Position numbers and translations under genes: made by a program. Positions 26,199 to 35,418 of a stretch of 64,000 bases of DNA are shown here, in pieces. The notes under the pieces were generated by a model, which saw nothing but the letters and a program-made list of their open reading frames with translations, made no database searches and was not told the DNA's origin. Each line of letters opens with the position of its first letter. The first letter of the stretch is position 1. The stretch comes from Gammaproteobacteria bacterium (lineage in GTDB: Bacteria > Pseudomonadota > Gammaproteobacteria > Pseudomonadales > Pseudohongiellaceae), in assembly GCA_012960305.1 (NCBI GenBank), contig DUBM01000011.1, positions 372,001 to 436,000 on the forward strand. Direction: 5' to 3'.

Positions 26199-27902
26199 TC
26201 AACCAACAATTGAACGCCAGTTGTTTGCCAGATATTCAGCAGTTCTCCAAGACAAAGCCTGTACGGTTAGAGTGGGATTACGAGCCCCACTGGTTCCCAT
26301 CACAGAGGCGCCAAGTATCCCTAAATTTGGAGCTTCGTGAGCAAAACCCCAACGATCCACGACATTGGTTTCACTATTGTCACCCATTCTTGAGCCACCA
26401 TAGGCATGAGTTGAAGCGCCCATAGCATTTCCTGGCGGTGATTTCACAACTTTGATAGCGCCAGCCTCGAGATACCACTGCTCCATCTTTTCTTGAGAGA
26501 AGGCTGTAATGCGTTTCTCATTATCTCCATAACGAGCAGTAATCCGAGTCACTGGAAAGCCTAGCAGGTCTTTAACAACAGGATCTAAATCAAGGTAATT
26601 ATTTTCATAGGGCAAAGTGGTTTTTTGAATATAAGCGTAATTCGTTCTATCTGCATTTTTCATTATGAATGCCTTCCAATCTGAGCCCCAGCTTCTTACT
26701 TCGCCGAAGGTGCTCATTTTCGCAGCACTCATTGGTTTGCGATCAGTATGTACCCAAAGATTCGCACCACCAATAAAATCCAGATCAGAATGATCAAAAT
26801 TATCATCAGCCCATTCGTCAATAGCAACACCCTGTGCCGGTAAGCCATACCAATTGTGCAGATCTGTTGGAAACAAGGCAAGAACTGGTGAGCCTTGATG
26901 GTGGGTCAAATAGTGGCGACCAACTTGCCCAGCATTATTTGCCAGTCCATTTGGAAAAGCTCGAGATTTTGATAATTGCAGTAAGCGCACGTTTTCATAG
27001 GCATAGCTCGCCAATAAAACTACATCCGCTGGTTGAAAGAAGGTCTCATTGCCTTTTATATAATCAACCCCTGTTACCTTACCGTTGTTATCAGTAACAA
27101 TATTAGTAACTCGCGCAAAAGTGACCACTTCCAAATTACCGGTGTCGATAGCTTTCGGGATTGAAGTAACCGCTGTGGAGCTCTTGGCTTGAACATGGCA
27201 GCCGCCTTTATTACAAAAACCATGATACTGACATGGTGCGCGACCATCATATAACTCAGTTGTTATCGCCGCTGGTCCTTGGAAGGGATTCCAGTCTAGC
27301 TTCAGCGCAGCTGCGGACATCATGTCCGTGAAAGGGGAACTGCGCAGCGCCGCCATGGGGTACTCACTCTTACGTTCCCCTTCAAAAATGTTACCATGTT
27401 TGTTTATCCTACCTTGCACGTTGCCAGCCTGACCGGAAATTCCAACAGTAACTTCAACCTTTTCATAATAGGGCTCAAGATCGTCGTATGAGATTGGCCA
27501 ATCTTCTACCGTAGTGCCTGCAGGCAGTCGATCGCCACCATAACGTTCTTTGGTAGCACTAACCACATTAAAATCCCAGGGGTTCAGTCGCCAGCTCTGG
27601 GCCCAGTAATGCATCGTGGTGCCACCAACGGCATTCATCATCGGGTGGCCACCCTGGTTAGCTCGATCCTCAGCAGTTGCTCTAACTGTTGGTGCCTCAG
27701 TTGCCGCTTTTTGCGCGGATTGCGGCCAATTCCTGGAACTATTTCTTAATTCATCGGGAGCAAAATCTCGCGGGCTTAACCAGCCACCCGCTTCTAGACC
27801 TATTACTTTTAAACCGGCATTGGTGAGTGGCAACGCAGCTACCCCACCTGCAGCGCCCATACCAACAATAACAACATCTGTTTTCGCAAGAGTCTTAGGC
27901 AT
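26199..27902 (-). CDS. GMC-family oxidoreductase, gluconate-2-dehydrogenase flavoprotein-like
   Basis: 567 residues from the ATG at 27902, which has an AAAGGTAG ribosome-binding site. The FAD-binding Rossmann motif is VIVGMGAAGG (residues 11-20). A cysteine-rich CQYHGFCNKGGCHVQAKS segment is characteristic of the gluconate/sorbitol dehydrogenase branch of GMC. The C-terminal region has NAMGASTHAYGGSRMG and GARNPTLTVQALSWRTA, the family's active-site and FAD-binding end. It would oxidise an alcohol or sugar acid and pass electrons to a membrane cytochrome or quinone. It overlaps the small-subunit gene by 8 bases. No secretion signal of its own is present; export would be by Tat with the small subunit. 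Confidence 0.88.
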   Translation of the reverse strand: MPKTLAKTDVVIVGMGAAGGVAALPLTNAGLKVIGLEAGGWLSPRDFAPDELRNSSRNWPQSAQKAATEAPTVRATAEDRANQGGHPMMNAVGGTTMHYWAQSWRLNPWDFNVVSATKERYGGDRLPAGTTVEDWPISYDDLEPYYEKVEVTVGISGQAGNVQGRINKHGNIFEGERKSEYPMAALRSSPFTDMMSAAALKLDWNPFQGPAAITTELYDGRAPCQYHGFCNKGGCHVQAKSSTAVTSIPKAIDTGNLEVVTFARVTNIVTDNNGKVTGVDYIKGNETFFQPADVVLLASYAYENVRLLQLSKSRAFPNGLANNAGQVGRHYLTHHQGSPVLALFPTDLHNWYGLPAQGVAIDEWADDNFDHSDLDFIGGANLWVHTDRKPMSAAKMSTFGEVRSWGSDWKAFIMKNADRTNYAYIQKTTLPYENNYLDLDPVVKDLLGFPVTRITARYGDNEKRITAFSQEKMEQWYLEAGAIKVVKSPPGNAMGASTHAYGGSRMGDNSETNVVDRWGFAHEAPNLGILGASVMGTSGARNPTLTVQALSWRTAEYLANNWRSIVG

Positions 27903-28659
27903 GATCGCTACCTTTTGTTGTACCAGTTTTTGTATCGATATTGCTCGCAATCTTGGTGTAAGTACTATGGTCATAAGCAGATTGATGATTCGGTTGCAGC
28001 AGCGCTCCTTTGGCAACATCAGTTTCTGAAGCACCTAATCGAATACCTGGATAACGAACCATGTCCCAGCCAACAAAATTTTGATTGCCACCATAGTATG
28101 GATCGCAAAAAGTACCATCAATTGTATGACTGCGAACCATGTTGAAAAAGTCCACAGCGCTTGGTGCGAAGCCTTCTATTTTGTTAGCTTGAACTGCTTG
28201 TAGAATTGAATTTTGCAAGTCCTTGCTCAGTCGGGAAAATTGTTTATTGCGGGTTTTATTGCAGTAATCGTTAAGCGCAGAAAGACCCACCATATAATTG
28301 TGCCGTGAACCTGAATTATGACTAGCGAGAGATCGGTCAATATAATGGACAGCTCGCGCCTCTTTCGCACCAGGACCATTTTCATCAGAAGGAATCAAGC
28401 AATCGCAGAAGGCCTCAAGAGTTTCGGCCTCTGCTGCGGTTAAAACCTCAAGTGCTTCTCTGGCCATAATAGCCTTATTGGCCAACATCGAAGAAGATCC
28501 ATCTTGAGCAATTACCGTGGAGGCTGCCGTTGAGCTCACGGCGGCAGCACCTACTATGCCGGCACCTTTTAATAGATTTCTTCGTGATAGCCCAAGGGAT
28601 TGTTGTTGCTCTTCGACTGTAACTCCCTGCTTATTTTTTTTATCGAAATCTGTGGTCAT
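27895..28659 (-). CDS. Gluconate 2-dehydrogenase subunit 3 family protein (Tat-exported)
   Basis: A 254-residue small subunit with a twin-arginine signal (LSRRNLLKGAG, residues 24-34) followed by an alanine-rich hydrophobic stretch. The mature part has LTAAEAETLEAFCDCLIPSD, the typical start of the gluconate 2-dehydrogenase gamma subunit. The partner flavoprotein lacks a signal, so the dimer is probably exported folded by hitch-hiking. A good GGAGAA ribosome-binding site precedes the ATG at 28659. The third, multiheme cytochrome subunit of classical gluconate dehydrogenase is not encoded next to it. Confidence 0.88.
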   Translation of the reverse strand: MTTDFDKKNKQGVTVEEQQQSLGLSRRNLLKGAGIVGAAAVSSTAASTVIAQDGSSSMLANKAIMAREALEVLTAAEAETLEAFCDCLIPSDENGPGAKEARAVHYIDRSLASHNSGSRHNYMVGLSALNDYCNKTRNKQFSRLSKDLQNSILQAVQANKIEGFAPSAVDFFNMVRSHTIDGTFCDPYYGGNQNFVGWDMVRYPGIRLGASETDVAKGALLQPNHQSAYDHSTYTKIASNIDTKTGTTKGSDHA

Positions 28660-29009
28660 TTTATTCTCCGCACTCTGTAGCTTTTAGCATGTCGCTCCGA
28701 ATATGAGCGTAGCAAATATCGAAAATTCTGTATATGGGCGCTAGAGTTGTGGTTTCGAAATGTTCCTGAATCAAGGATTCGTCAGCTTGACCTATTTCTA
28801 AGCCAGGTTTATTTCAGTACAGGAATCGATGGTTTTTTGGTTATTTTTCGCTATTTCTCCTCGCTTTTTTAGAAATCAATGATAACCTTACGCCGATTCC
28901 TAAAATGGCCAATCCCTATAACACAATGACCAGATAGCAGATCCCTGCTGGGCCATCTGTTTACAGGTGTTTTGCTAATCAGCCCCCTCTCTCCACAAAA
29001 AGATTTTGC
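28660..29009. other. Divergent intergenic region
   Basis: This gap lies between the divergent small-subunit and MATE genes. I see no conserved frame, RNA or strong hairpin; it should hold both promoters. Confidence 0.5.
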
Positions 29010-30380
29010 ATGAAAGACCTAACCCAAGGTTCGACCACGAAGATAATACTCTCCATGGCGATCCCTGTTGCCGCCGGCATGATTTTTCAAACTCTATATT
29101 TACTTGTGGATTTGTACTTCGTTGCCGCTCTTGGTGAAAAAGCAGTAGCGGGTGTTGGCGCTGCCGGTACTCTTCTTTTTATGATTATGGCGATTACCCA
29201 AGTTCTGGGAGTCGGTGCGGTCGCGCTCATTTCACAGGCAGTCGGCCGCAAAGATCAGAAACATGCTAATTTAGTTTTTAATCAATCCTTGGTGTTGTCC
29301 GCTATCGGCGCCATAGTAACGGTGATAGGTGGATATCTACTGGCCAGAGTTTATTTAGGCACTATTACTCCGGATGATGATACGTTGGAGCTAGGGGTAA
29401 CCTTTCTGTTCTGGTTTTTACCAGGAATGGCATTGCAATTTGCCATGATGGCAATGGCCTCGTCCCTACGCGCAACTGGGATCGTCAAGCCTGCCATGCT
29501 GGTTCAGGTTCTTACGGTTCTATTGAATACAATTCTTGCACCCATTCTCATTGCTGGCTGGGGGCCCGGCCCAGCACTTGGTGTTATGGGTGCCGGTTTA
29601 GCTAGTACTGTCTCTATAACTGTAGGTGTTGGCCTGCTCACCTTGTATTTTTTCAAGCTGGAAAAATACGTTTCATTCGAATCTAGACTCTGGAAACCCC
29701 ATTACGATATCTGGTGGAAGATGCTTGATATCGGCCTGCCCGCAGGTGGTGAGATGGCATTGATGTTTCTCTATTTCTCTTCGGTTTATTGGTTAATTCA
29801 GGATTTTGGAGCTACTGCTCAGGCTGGTTTCAGCATCGGCGGGAGAGTTATGCAATCGATATTCATGCCAGCCATGGCGATTGCATTTGCTGTTGGTCCC
29901 ATCGTTGGTCAAAATTTCGGTGCTGGTCATAAAGGTCGAGTGCGAGAAGCAACGTACAACGGCATGATTTTGAGCACCGGCCTAATGCTACTGGTAACTC
30001 TATTTTTTCAATGGCGGCCAGATGTTCTTATAGCCTTCTTTACTGAAGATCTCGAAGTGATTGAAGTAGGCGCAGTATTCCTTCAATTGATTTCACTGAA
30101 CTTCATTGCTCAAGGGATCGTCTTCACTGCCTCGGGCGTATTTCAGGGGCTAGGAAACACTCGCCCCGCTCTACTTAGTTCTGCAATCCGTTTGCTCGTG
30201 TTCATTCCAATCGCAGTTTTCATACGTTATCAACCTAATTTCGAAATAAGACAGGTTTGGTATGTTTCGATTTTAGCGGTAACACTGCAAGCAGTAGCGA
30301 GCTATCTATTGGTGAGGAGAGAGTTTACGAAAAAACTGGCTGAAGACTATGAAGAGGGTTCTAATGTGAATTCCGTCTGA
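29010..30380 (+). CDS. MATE-family efflux transporter
   Basis: This 456-residue inner-membrane protein has about 12 helices in two similar halves. It begins KIILSMAIPVAAGMIFQTLY, then LVDLYFVAALGEKAVAGVG and ALISQAVGRKD, the MATE signature for each half (Q-AVGR type). Drug/sodium or drug/proton antiport is the family role. It shares little with the second MATE at 59350. It is divergent from the GMC operon and convergent with korB, ending 76 bases away, with no obvious terminator hairpin between. No clear ribosome-binding site precedes the ATG. Confidence 0.9.
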   Translation: MKDLTQGSTTKIILSMAIPVAAGMIFQTLYLLVDLYFVAALGEKAVAGVGAAGTLLFMIMAITQVLGVGAVALISQAVGRKDQKHANLVFNQSLVLSAIGAIVTVIGGYLLARVYLGTITPDDDTLELGVTFLFWFLPGMALQFAMMAMASSLRATGIVKPAMLVQVLTVLLNTILAPILIAGWGPGPALGVMGAGLASTVSITVGVGLLTLYFFKLEKYVSFESRLWKPHYDIWWKMLDIGLPAGGEMALMFLYFSSVYWLIQDFGATAQAGFSIGGRVMQSIFMPAMAIAFAVGPIVGQNFGAGHKGRVREATYNGMILSTGLMLLVTLFFQWRPDVLIAFFTEDLEVIEVGAVFLQLISLNFIAQGIVFTASGVFQGLGNTRPALLSSAIRLLVFIPIAVFIRYQPNFEIRQVWYVSILAVTLQAVASYLLVRREFTKKLAEDYEEGSNVNSV

Positions 30381-30455
30381 GTCAATTTTTGACTTCTGCT
30401 GAATTGGCCTCTACTGCAGATTAGAGAAGAAAATAGACCTGCGGTAAATTACTGC

Positions 30456-31460
30456 CTATTCTACTTCCCAGGTGTGTCCACTGTGCAGCAGCTCCTGTAA
30501 TGAACCTTTAACTTCTCTGGCCTTAATAAGCTGCTGGTAAGAATCATCAATAAACGAGGTTTTGTCTTCTCGGTAAATAACACCCACAGCGACCGGAAAA
30601 TTTGAGCCTGACATGGTAGCCAGCATTGTCGCGAGAATTTTATTGTTTTCATCGTGAACGAGAATCTTGTCTTCATTGCCACTAACCTCAATTACTTCCA
30701 ATTGAAGAGACTCTCGGTTGAGGCTAATAGCCTTCTCCTGTTCGAGACCGAAAATAACAGGTTCACCATGAGTCAAAACGACTTTAAAATTCGCCGCAAT
30801 TTTTTTGTCCTTTACTTGCTCGAAAATTCCATCATTGTAGATCGGACAGTTCTGGAGAATTTCGACAAACGACGCGCCATCATGGTCATGAGCGCGAGTA
30901 ACCACAGCGGCAAGATGTTTTGCTTCGGTATCAATTGAACGAGCAATAAAAGTCCCGCCTGCCCCCAAGGCTACTCCACAGGGCGATAGAGGTGAATCTA
31001 CTGAGCCTTGAGGGGAAGAAGGTGTTGTGGTCCCAGTCTGGGAAGTCGGCGAATATTGCCCTTTAGTAAGGCCATAAATTTCATTATTGAAAAGCAAGAT
31101 TTGCAAATTCACATTACGTCGAATGACATGCAACATGTGATTTCCACCAATACTAAATCCATCTCCATCACCGGTGATTACCCAAACATCTAATTCTGGA
31201 TTTGCGAGTTTAACCCCAGTAGCAATAGCGGGGGCGCGGCCATGAATAGTGTGGAAGCCATAGGTATTCATGTAGTACGGAAATCTAGATGAACAGCCAA
31301 TCCCGGAGATAAAAACCTGATTCTCTTTCGGCTGGTTAAATTCAGGCATCAGTTTCTGAATAGTTTTTAATATGGCATAGTCGCCACAACCTGGACACCA
31401 ACGCACTTCTTGGTCCGATGCATAGTCTTTCAGTGTCAACTTAGGCAGAGCTTGATTCAT
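30456..31460 (-). CDS. korB: 2-oxoacid:ferredoxin oxidoreductase subunit beta
   Basis: 334 residues. RWCPGCGDYAI (Cys22, Cys25) starts the thiamine-diphosphate/Fe-S subunit, then GIGCSSRFPYYM and the TPP Mg-binding motif GDGDGFSIGGNH with NNEIYGLTKGQYSPTS. This matches KorB/2-oxoglutarate:ferredoxin oxidoreductase. Together with KorA it would convert a 2-oxoacid plus CoA to acyl-CoA with reduced ferredoxin. Its start overlaps the korA stop by 4 bases, so the subunits are translationally coupled. The two-subunit form resembles the oxygen-tolerant mycobacterial-type KorAB. Confidence 0.92.
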   Translation of the reverse strand: MNQALPKLTLKDYASDQEVRWCPGCGDYAILKTIQKLMPEFNQPKENQVFISGIGCSSRFPYYMNTYGFHTIHGRAPAIATGVKLANPELDVWVITGDGDGFSIGGNHMLHVIRRNVNLQILLFNNEIYGLTKGQYSPTSQTGTTTPSSPQGSVDSPLSPCGVALGAGGTFIARSIDTEAKHLAAVVTRAHDHDGASFVEILQNCPIYNDGIFEQVKDKKIAANFKVVLTHGEPVIFGLEQEKAISLNRESLQLEVIEVSGNEDKILVHDENNKILATMLATMSGSNFPVAVGVIYREDKTSFIDDSYQQLIKAREVKGSLQELLHSGHTWEVE

Positions 31461-33346
31461 GATGCACTCTCCATTGCTCCGAGTTTCTTATGTATCGCAG
31501 CTAAAATCTCGCCAATCTTAAATGGCTGTCCAGCAACTTTATTCAAACCTTCAGCATCGATTAGAAATTCAGATTTCACCAAATGAACAAACTGTCCAGT
31601 ATTCATCTCTGGAACTAACACTGTTTCGAAATTATGTAAAATTTCACCGAGATTTCGCGGTAATGGCGAAAGATATCTAACATGGATATGGGAAACATCC
31701 AAGCCTTCACTCCGCGCCCTCTTTACTGCTTGGTGAATAGCACCAAAAGTTGATCCCCAGCCAACTACTGCCAGCTCCCCTGATTCCTCTCCCAGACAAG
31801 CTTTTTGCAACGGGATGTCATTGGCAATGCCTGCTACTTTTGCGTGGCGCATATCCGTCATCTTTTGATGATTTGATGGGTCATAGGATATATCGCCAGT
31901 GTCATAGGATTTTTCGATACCACCAATGCGATGCTCCAAACCTGCCGTACCAGGCTTAGCCCAGACTCTTGCTAGGGTATCTTTATCTCTTAGAGAAGGT
32001 TTAAATCCTTCTGCTTCAGAATGATGACTTACAGGAAATGGTTCCAGCGTGGATACGTCAGGAATTTTCCACGGCTCTGCTGCATTTGCCAAATAGCCAT
32101 CGGACAGCAGCATAACTGGGGTCATATATTTTGTTGCTAATCTAATTGCTTCAATTGCAACTTCGAAACAATCTATAGGAGTCGAAGAAGCAATTACAGG
32201 CATCGGTGTATCACCATGACGACCATACAATGCCATATTTAAATCAGATTGTTCTGTCTTAGTAGGCAAGCCAGTGGAAGGTCCACCTCGCTGTGTGTCA
32301 ACGACCACAAGAGGGAGTTCAGTAGCAGCAGCTAAAGCGATACCTTCAGCTTTCAGTGCGATGCCAGGGCCAGCACTGCTGGTAATTCCCAAAGAACCCG
32401 CAAAAGAAGCGCCAATTGCCGCACAGACGGCAGCTATTTCATCTTCCGCCTGAAATGTATTTATGTTGAAGTCCCTGTGGTTGACTAATTCATGGAGTAG
32501 ATTAGATGCTGGGGTAATCGGATAGGACGCGAACAGCAGATCAATATCGGCCAATTCCGAGCCCGCAATTAATCCCCAGGCCAACGCGTTACTGCCAGTA
32601 ACATTTCTATAAGTGCCAGGTGAAACTTTTGCTTGAGGAACTTTATAAACATGAATCCCTGCAGGAAGCTCAGCGGTCTCACCGTAGGCATGACCAGCAT
32701 TAAGTGCGGCGATATTTGATCCTGCAATCTCTGGCTTACTGGAAAATTTAGCATTCAAGCTATCAATGGTTGACTGCCGATCTCGATCAAACAACCACAT
32801 GACCAACCCAAGCGTCCACATGTTCTTGCAACGCAGAGCGCCCTTGTGAGTAAGCCCAAACGATTCAACAGCTGCGAGGACTTGTTTGGATATATCAATA
32901 TCGAGGACTCGAAAACCATCCAAAGAGCTATCTTCCAATGGATTAGATTGATATTTTGCTTTTTTGAGGTTCTTCGCGGTAAAAGCACCTCTATCAACTA
33001 TTACCAGACCACCTTCGACCAGATTAGCAATATTCGTAACCAAAGCAGCTGGATTCATCGCCACCAGGACATCAAGGGCATCACCGGCTGTAGTTACATC
33101 TTCAGCGCCAAAATAAATCTGAAAAGCAGAGACACCGAAAGTTGCGCCAACTGGCGCACGAATTTCTGCAGGAAAGTCTGGAAAAGTTGAGAGATCATTG
33201 CCATAGAGTGCCGTGGCCTGAGTAAAATTAGTACCGGTTAATTGCATGCCGTCACCAGAATCACCAGCGAAACGCACGACTACATCGACGACTTCTTTCT
33301 CATCAAGGTGATGCTCGTCTAGTTTTTCTTCAGCTAATTCCATCAC
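31457..33346 (-). CDS. korA: 2-oxoacid:ferredoxin oxidoreductase subunit alpha (gamma-alpha fusion)
   Basis: 629 residues. The N-terminal third is the gamma domain (VRFAGDSGDGMQLTG at 24-38, then AEIRAPVGATFGVSAFQI). The middle is the pyruvate:ferredoxin oxidoreductase domain I (ASYPITPASNLLHEL, then SSAGPGIALKAEGIALA and DTQRGGPSTGLPTKTEQSD). The last ~120 residues are domain II. Gamma-alpha fusion is the standard KorA arrangement. No separate ferredoxin or delta subunit gene is adjacent. Two Met codons occur at the start; either can serve. Probable substrate is 2-oxoglutarate, though pyruvate or branched 2-oxoacids cannot be excluded. Confidence 0.92.
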   Translation of the reverse strand: MMELAEEKLDEHHLDEKEVVDVVVRFAGDSGDGMQLTGTNFTQATALYGNDLSTFPDFPAEIRAPVGATFGVSAFQIYFGAEDVTTAGDALDVLVAMNPAALVTNIANLVEGGLVIVDRGAFTAKNLKKAKYQSNPLEDSSLDGFRVLDIDISKQVLAAVESFGLTHKGALRCKNMWTLGLVMWLFDRDRQSTIDSLNAKFSSKPEIAGSNIAALNAGHAYGETAELPAGIHVYKVPQAKVSPGTYRNVTGSNALAWGLIAGSELADIDLLFASYPITPASNLLHELVNHRDFNINTFQAEDEIAAVCAAIGASFAGSLGITSSAGPGIALKAEGIALAAATELPLVVVDTQRGGPSTGLPTKTEQSDLNMALYGRHGDTPMPVIASSTPIDCFEVAIEAIRLATKYMTPVMLLSDGYLANAAEPWKIPDVSTLEPFPVSHHSEAEGFKPSLRDKDTLARVWAKPGTAGLEHRIGGIEKSYDTGDISYDPSNHQKMTDMRHAKVAGIANDIPLQKACLGEESGELAVVGWGSTFGAIHQAVKRARSEGLDVSHIHVRYLSPLPRNLGEILHNFETVLVPEMNTGQFVHLVKSEFLIDAEGLNKVAGQPFKIGEILAAIHKKLGAMESAS

Positions 33347-33645
33347 ACACTCTTTCGATCTTTATATTGAGCTCTGAAAGCGGCTCGTCAGAAAAATATT
33401 CTATAACAGGGGTTGATCTAGACCACCCCATTGCAAGGAGGCAGGATTCTACCAGATTTAGGATTCGGGTCCCATAAAATCAACAACTTAGAGTAGAGTG
33501 ATTTAATCAGCAAATTCCGAGAATAAGACTAACTAATAAGCCAAAGACAACGTATATATGAGGAATTAAAGGTGAAACAAGAGAAGTTAATAACACTTAT
33601 TGCAGCACTCAGGGTTGAGTACTGCAATAATATGGAGGTGAAATC
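33347..33645. other. Upstream region of korAB
   Basis: About 300 bases between the korA start and the end of the next NHL gene. It holds the inverted repeat at 33600-33627 and presumably the korAB promoter; I see no coding frame worth reporting. Confidence 0.5.
33600..33627 (-). terminator. Possible terminator hairpin after the NHL gene
   Basis: TTGCAGCACTCA-GGGT-TGAGTACTGCAA pairs in 11 of 12 positions, about 18 bases past the stop at 33646. There is no clear T-run, so it may instead be a transcript-end stabiliser. Confidence 0.4.
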
Positions 33646-34572
33646 TTACTGCTTGATGAACTTACGCATGATGCTGCCTGCGCCACCCTCACCACCGGTA
33701 ACCTCACCGGTATAGACATTACCTGCAGCATCAACAACCACACCTTCAGGCTCTGAACCTTCGATAAAGCCAATAACGGTGCCATCTTCAGCGCTGCCAT
33801 AAGTCACACCGCGCAGACTCTGGTAATCAGCTACGTAAAGAATATCGTTATCATCGATAAACATCCCACTGGGCCAGCCGAACTGATCCCATTCGGTGAT
33901 ATAGCCACCATCTTGATCGAAAATCTGAATTCGATGATTGGAGCGGTCACCCACTAAAACTCGACCACGCCTATCGATCACTATGGTATGGGGCAGATCA
34001 AATTCACCTTGTGCGGAGCCCCGCTGACCCCATTCCATAAGATAGCGACCAGTCTTATCGAACTTCACTATACGGTTATTCCAATGACCATCAGCGACAA
34101 AGAAATTGCCGTTTTCTGCTTGTGCCACATCAGCCGGCCCATCAAATGTATTGGGTCCAACTCCAGCAAATCCTCTCGCACCAAGTCGCAGGAGTATCCT
34201 GCCAGTAGTATCAAATTTAGTAATTGTATGGCCGGTTTGGCGATTGTAATCAGTCGCCCACATTGTGCCTTCAGGGGTGGCACGAAAACCATGAGGAGTA
34301 CTCACCCACTCAGCACCGAAAGTTTCCACTAGCTCACCGTCGGGCGAAAACTTCAATACTGGCGGATCGGCTCGATGAAAAGCATAAATAAACCCATCCT
34401 GATCAATGGTGACATTTGGAACTTGGCCCCAAGTGATTCCATCGGGCAGTGGCTTTGGCCAATCGGGGTCGAGAACATATTCTGCAGCGCTGGCAAAATT
34501 GCTCAAAAGTGTGAATACAAGCAGCAGAGTTGCAGCTACTAGGGATTTGAACTTCTTATTAATAGGATTCAT
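33646..34572 (-). CDS. Secreted NHL-repeat beta-propeller protein, second copy
   Basis: 308 residues with a signal peptide (VAATLLLVFTLLSNFASA). NHL blades are clear: TIDQDGFIYAFHR, DGPADVAQAENGNFFVADGH, PHTIVIDRRGRVLVGDRSNH and WPSGMFIDDNDILYVADY. It is shorter than the other two copies, lacking their insertions near the second blade and the C-terminus. The fold is that of amidating-lyase-like six-bladed propellers; catalysis is not established. The gene is monocistronic on its strand, with the EF-hand/ECF cassette divergent from its start. Confidence 0.8.
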   Translation of the reverse strand: MNPINKKFKSLVAATLLLVFTLLSNFASAAEYVLDPDWPKPLPDGITWGQVPNVTIDQDGFIYAFHRADPPVLKFSPDGELVETFGAEWVSTPHGFRATPEGTMWATDYNRQTGHTITKFDTTGRILLRLGARGFAGVGPNTFDGPADVAQAENGNFFVADGHWNNRIVKFDKTGRYLMEWGQRGSAQGEFDLPHTIVIDRRGRVLVGDRSNHRIQIFDQDGGYITEWDQFGWPSGMFIDDNDILYVADYQSLRGVTYGSAEDGTVIGFIEGSEPEGVVVDAAGNVYTGEVTGGEGGAGSIMRKFIKQ

Positions 34573-34802
34573 TTGCTGAGTACCGTTGGGCTGATTTTAA
34601 CTGAGTTTCAAGTATGTTCTGATTGCGAAGCACTATCAGAATCTCAAGAATACACGGAACTCTTAATCATTCAACAATGATTCTATCCGGTAAAGCGACC
34701 GCTTCGAATATTCTAAGCCAACGACGGGTATTTCCGAACCATACGTATAAACAGTTAAAAGAGCTCAACGATGACCGCGCCTCACAACTCAGGAGATATA
34801 CC

Positions 34803-35384
34803 ATGAGTAATTTACGACTTGCTTTCACAATTGCATCCACTCTGGGCACAGCTGCACTCTTGGGATATACATCCTCTGTAGCCGCTGAAGATAAACCGTC
34901 TCGTGGGCAAACTGCCTTAGCGACTCTAGACACTAACGAAAATGGTGTTGTCAGCTTTGTCGAATTTCAGGAAAGCGAATTTAGTTCAATTGCAGCAATG
35001 GACACTGATGGCAATGATGTCTTAACAATTGATGAATTCCTAAACGCCAGACCAGGTCCAAGAGTTGGCAGTCAAGGCACACGCCCTGGTGGCAGCAGTC
35101 AAGATACTGATAATAAAGAACCTACTGAAGAGCAGATTGCTAGAAGGTCAGAAATGCAGGCTAGAATCGCTACCCAACGATTTCAAGAAATAGATCAAGA
35201 TGGCGATGAAATCGTAACTGCTGCGGAATTTCAGGAAGCAAATTTCCTCGAAATGGATCAGGATGGTAATGGCACACTCTCTGCGGATGAATTACGGCCT
35301 CCACGTCTAGATCGAGGCAGATTTAGACGCGGCGGGCGAGGTGGGCCGGGTAGACGCCGAAGAGGACAAGATCCTCGAGTATAA
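34803..35384 (+). CDS. Secreted EF-hand protein
   Basis: 193 residues with a signal peptide ending SSVAA. Four canonical 12-residue EF-hand loops are visible: residues 43-54 (DTNENG), 67-78 (DTDGND), 131-142 (DQDGDE) and 152-163 (DQDGNG), each ending in the expected Glu. The C-terminus is a very basic Arg/Gly tail. It should bind calcium in the periplasm. The ATG at 34803 has an AGGAG ribosome-binding site, and the signal peptide begins there; the upstream open frame from 34623 is not needed. It is followed after 34 bases by an ECF sigma factor. Confidence 0.88.
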   Translation: MSNLRLAFTIASTLGTAALLGYTSSVAAEDKPSRGQTALATLDTNENGVVSFVEFQESEFSSIAAMDTDGNDVLTIDEFLNARPGPRVGSQGTRPGGSSQDTDNKEPTEEQIARRSEMQARIATQRFQEIDQDGDEIVTAAEFQEANFLEMDQDGNGTLSADELRPPRLDRGRFRRGGRGGPGRRRRGQDPRV

Positions 35385-35387
35385 GGA

Positions 35388-35406
35388 GCCTCTCGCTTAG
35401 AGAGGC
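35388..35406 (+). promoter_or_regulatory. Hairpin covering the sigma-factor ribosome-binding site
   Basis: GCCTCTC-GCTTA-GAGAGGC is a perfect 7-base stem between the EF-hand stop and the sigma-factor ATG. Its 3' arm contains the only AGAGG-like ribosome-binding site, and A residues, not T, follow, so it does not look like a terminator. It could make sigma-factor translation depend on translation of the EF-hand gene or on another signal. Confidence 0.45.
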
Positions 35407-35418
35407 GACAAAAAATTA

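Noticed and set aside
35388..35406. Rho-independent terminator between the EF-hand and sigma genes
   Set aside because: The stem is followed by A residues and the next gene starts 13 bases later, so a regulatory or coupling hairpin fits better.
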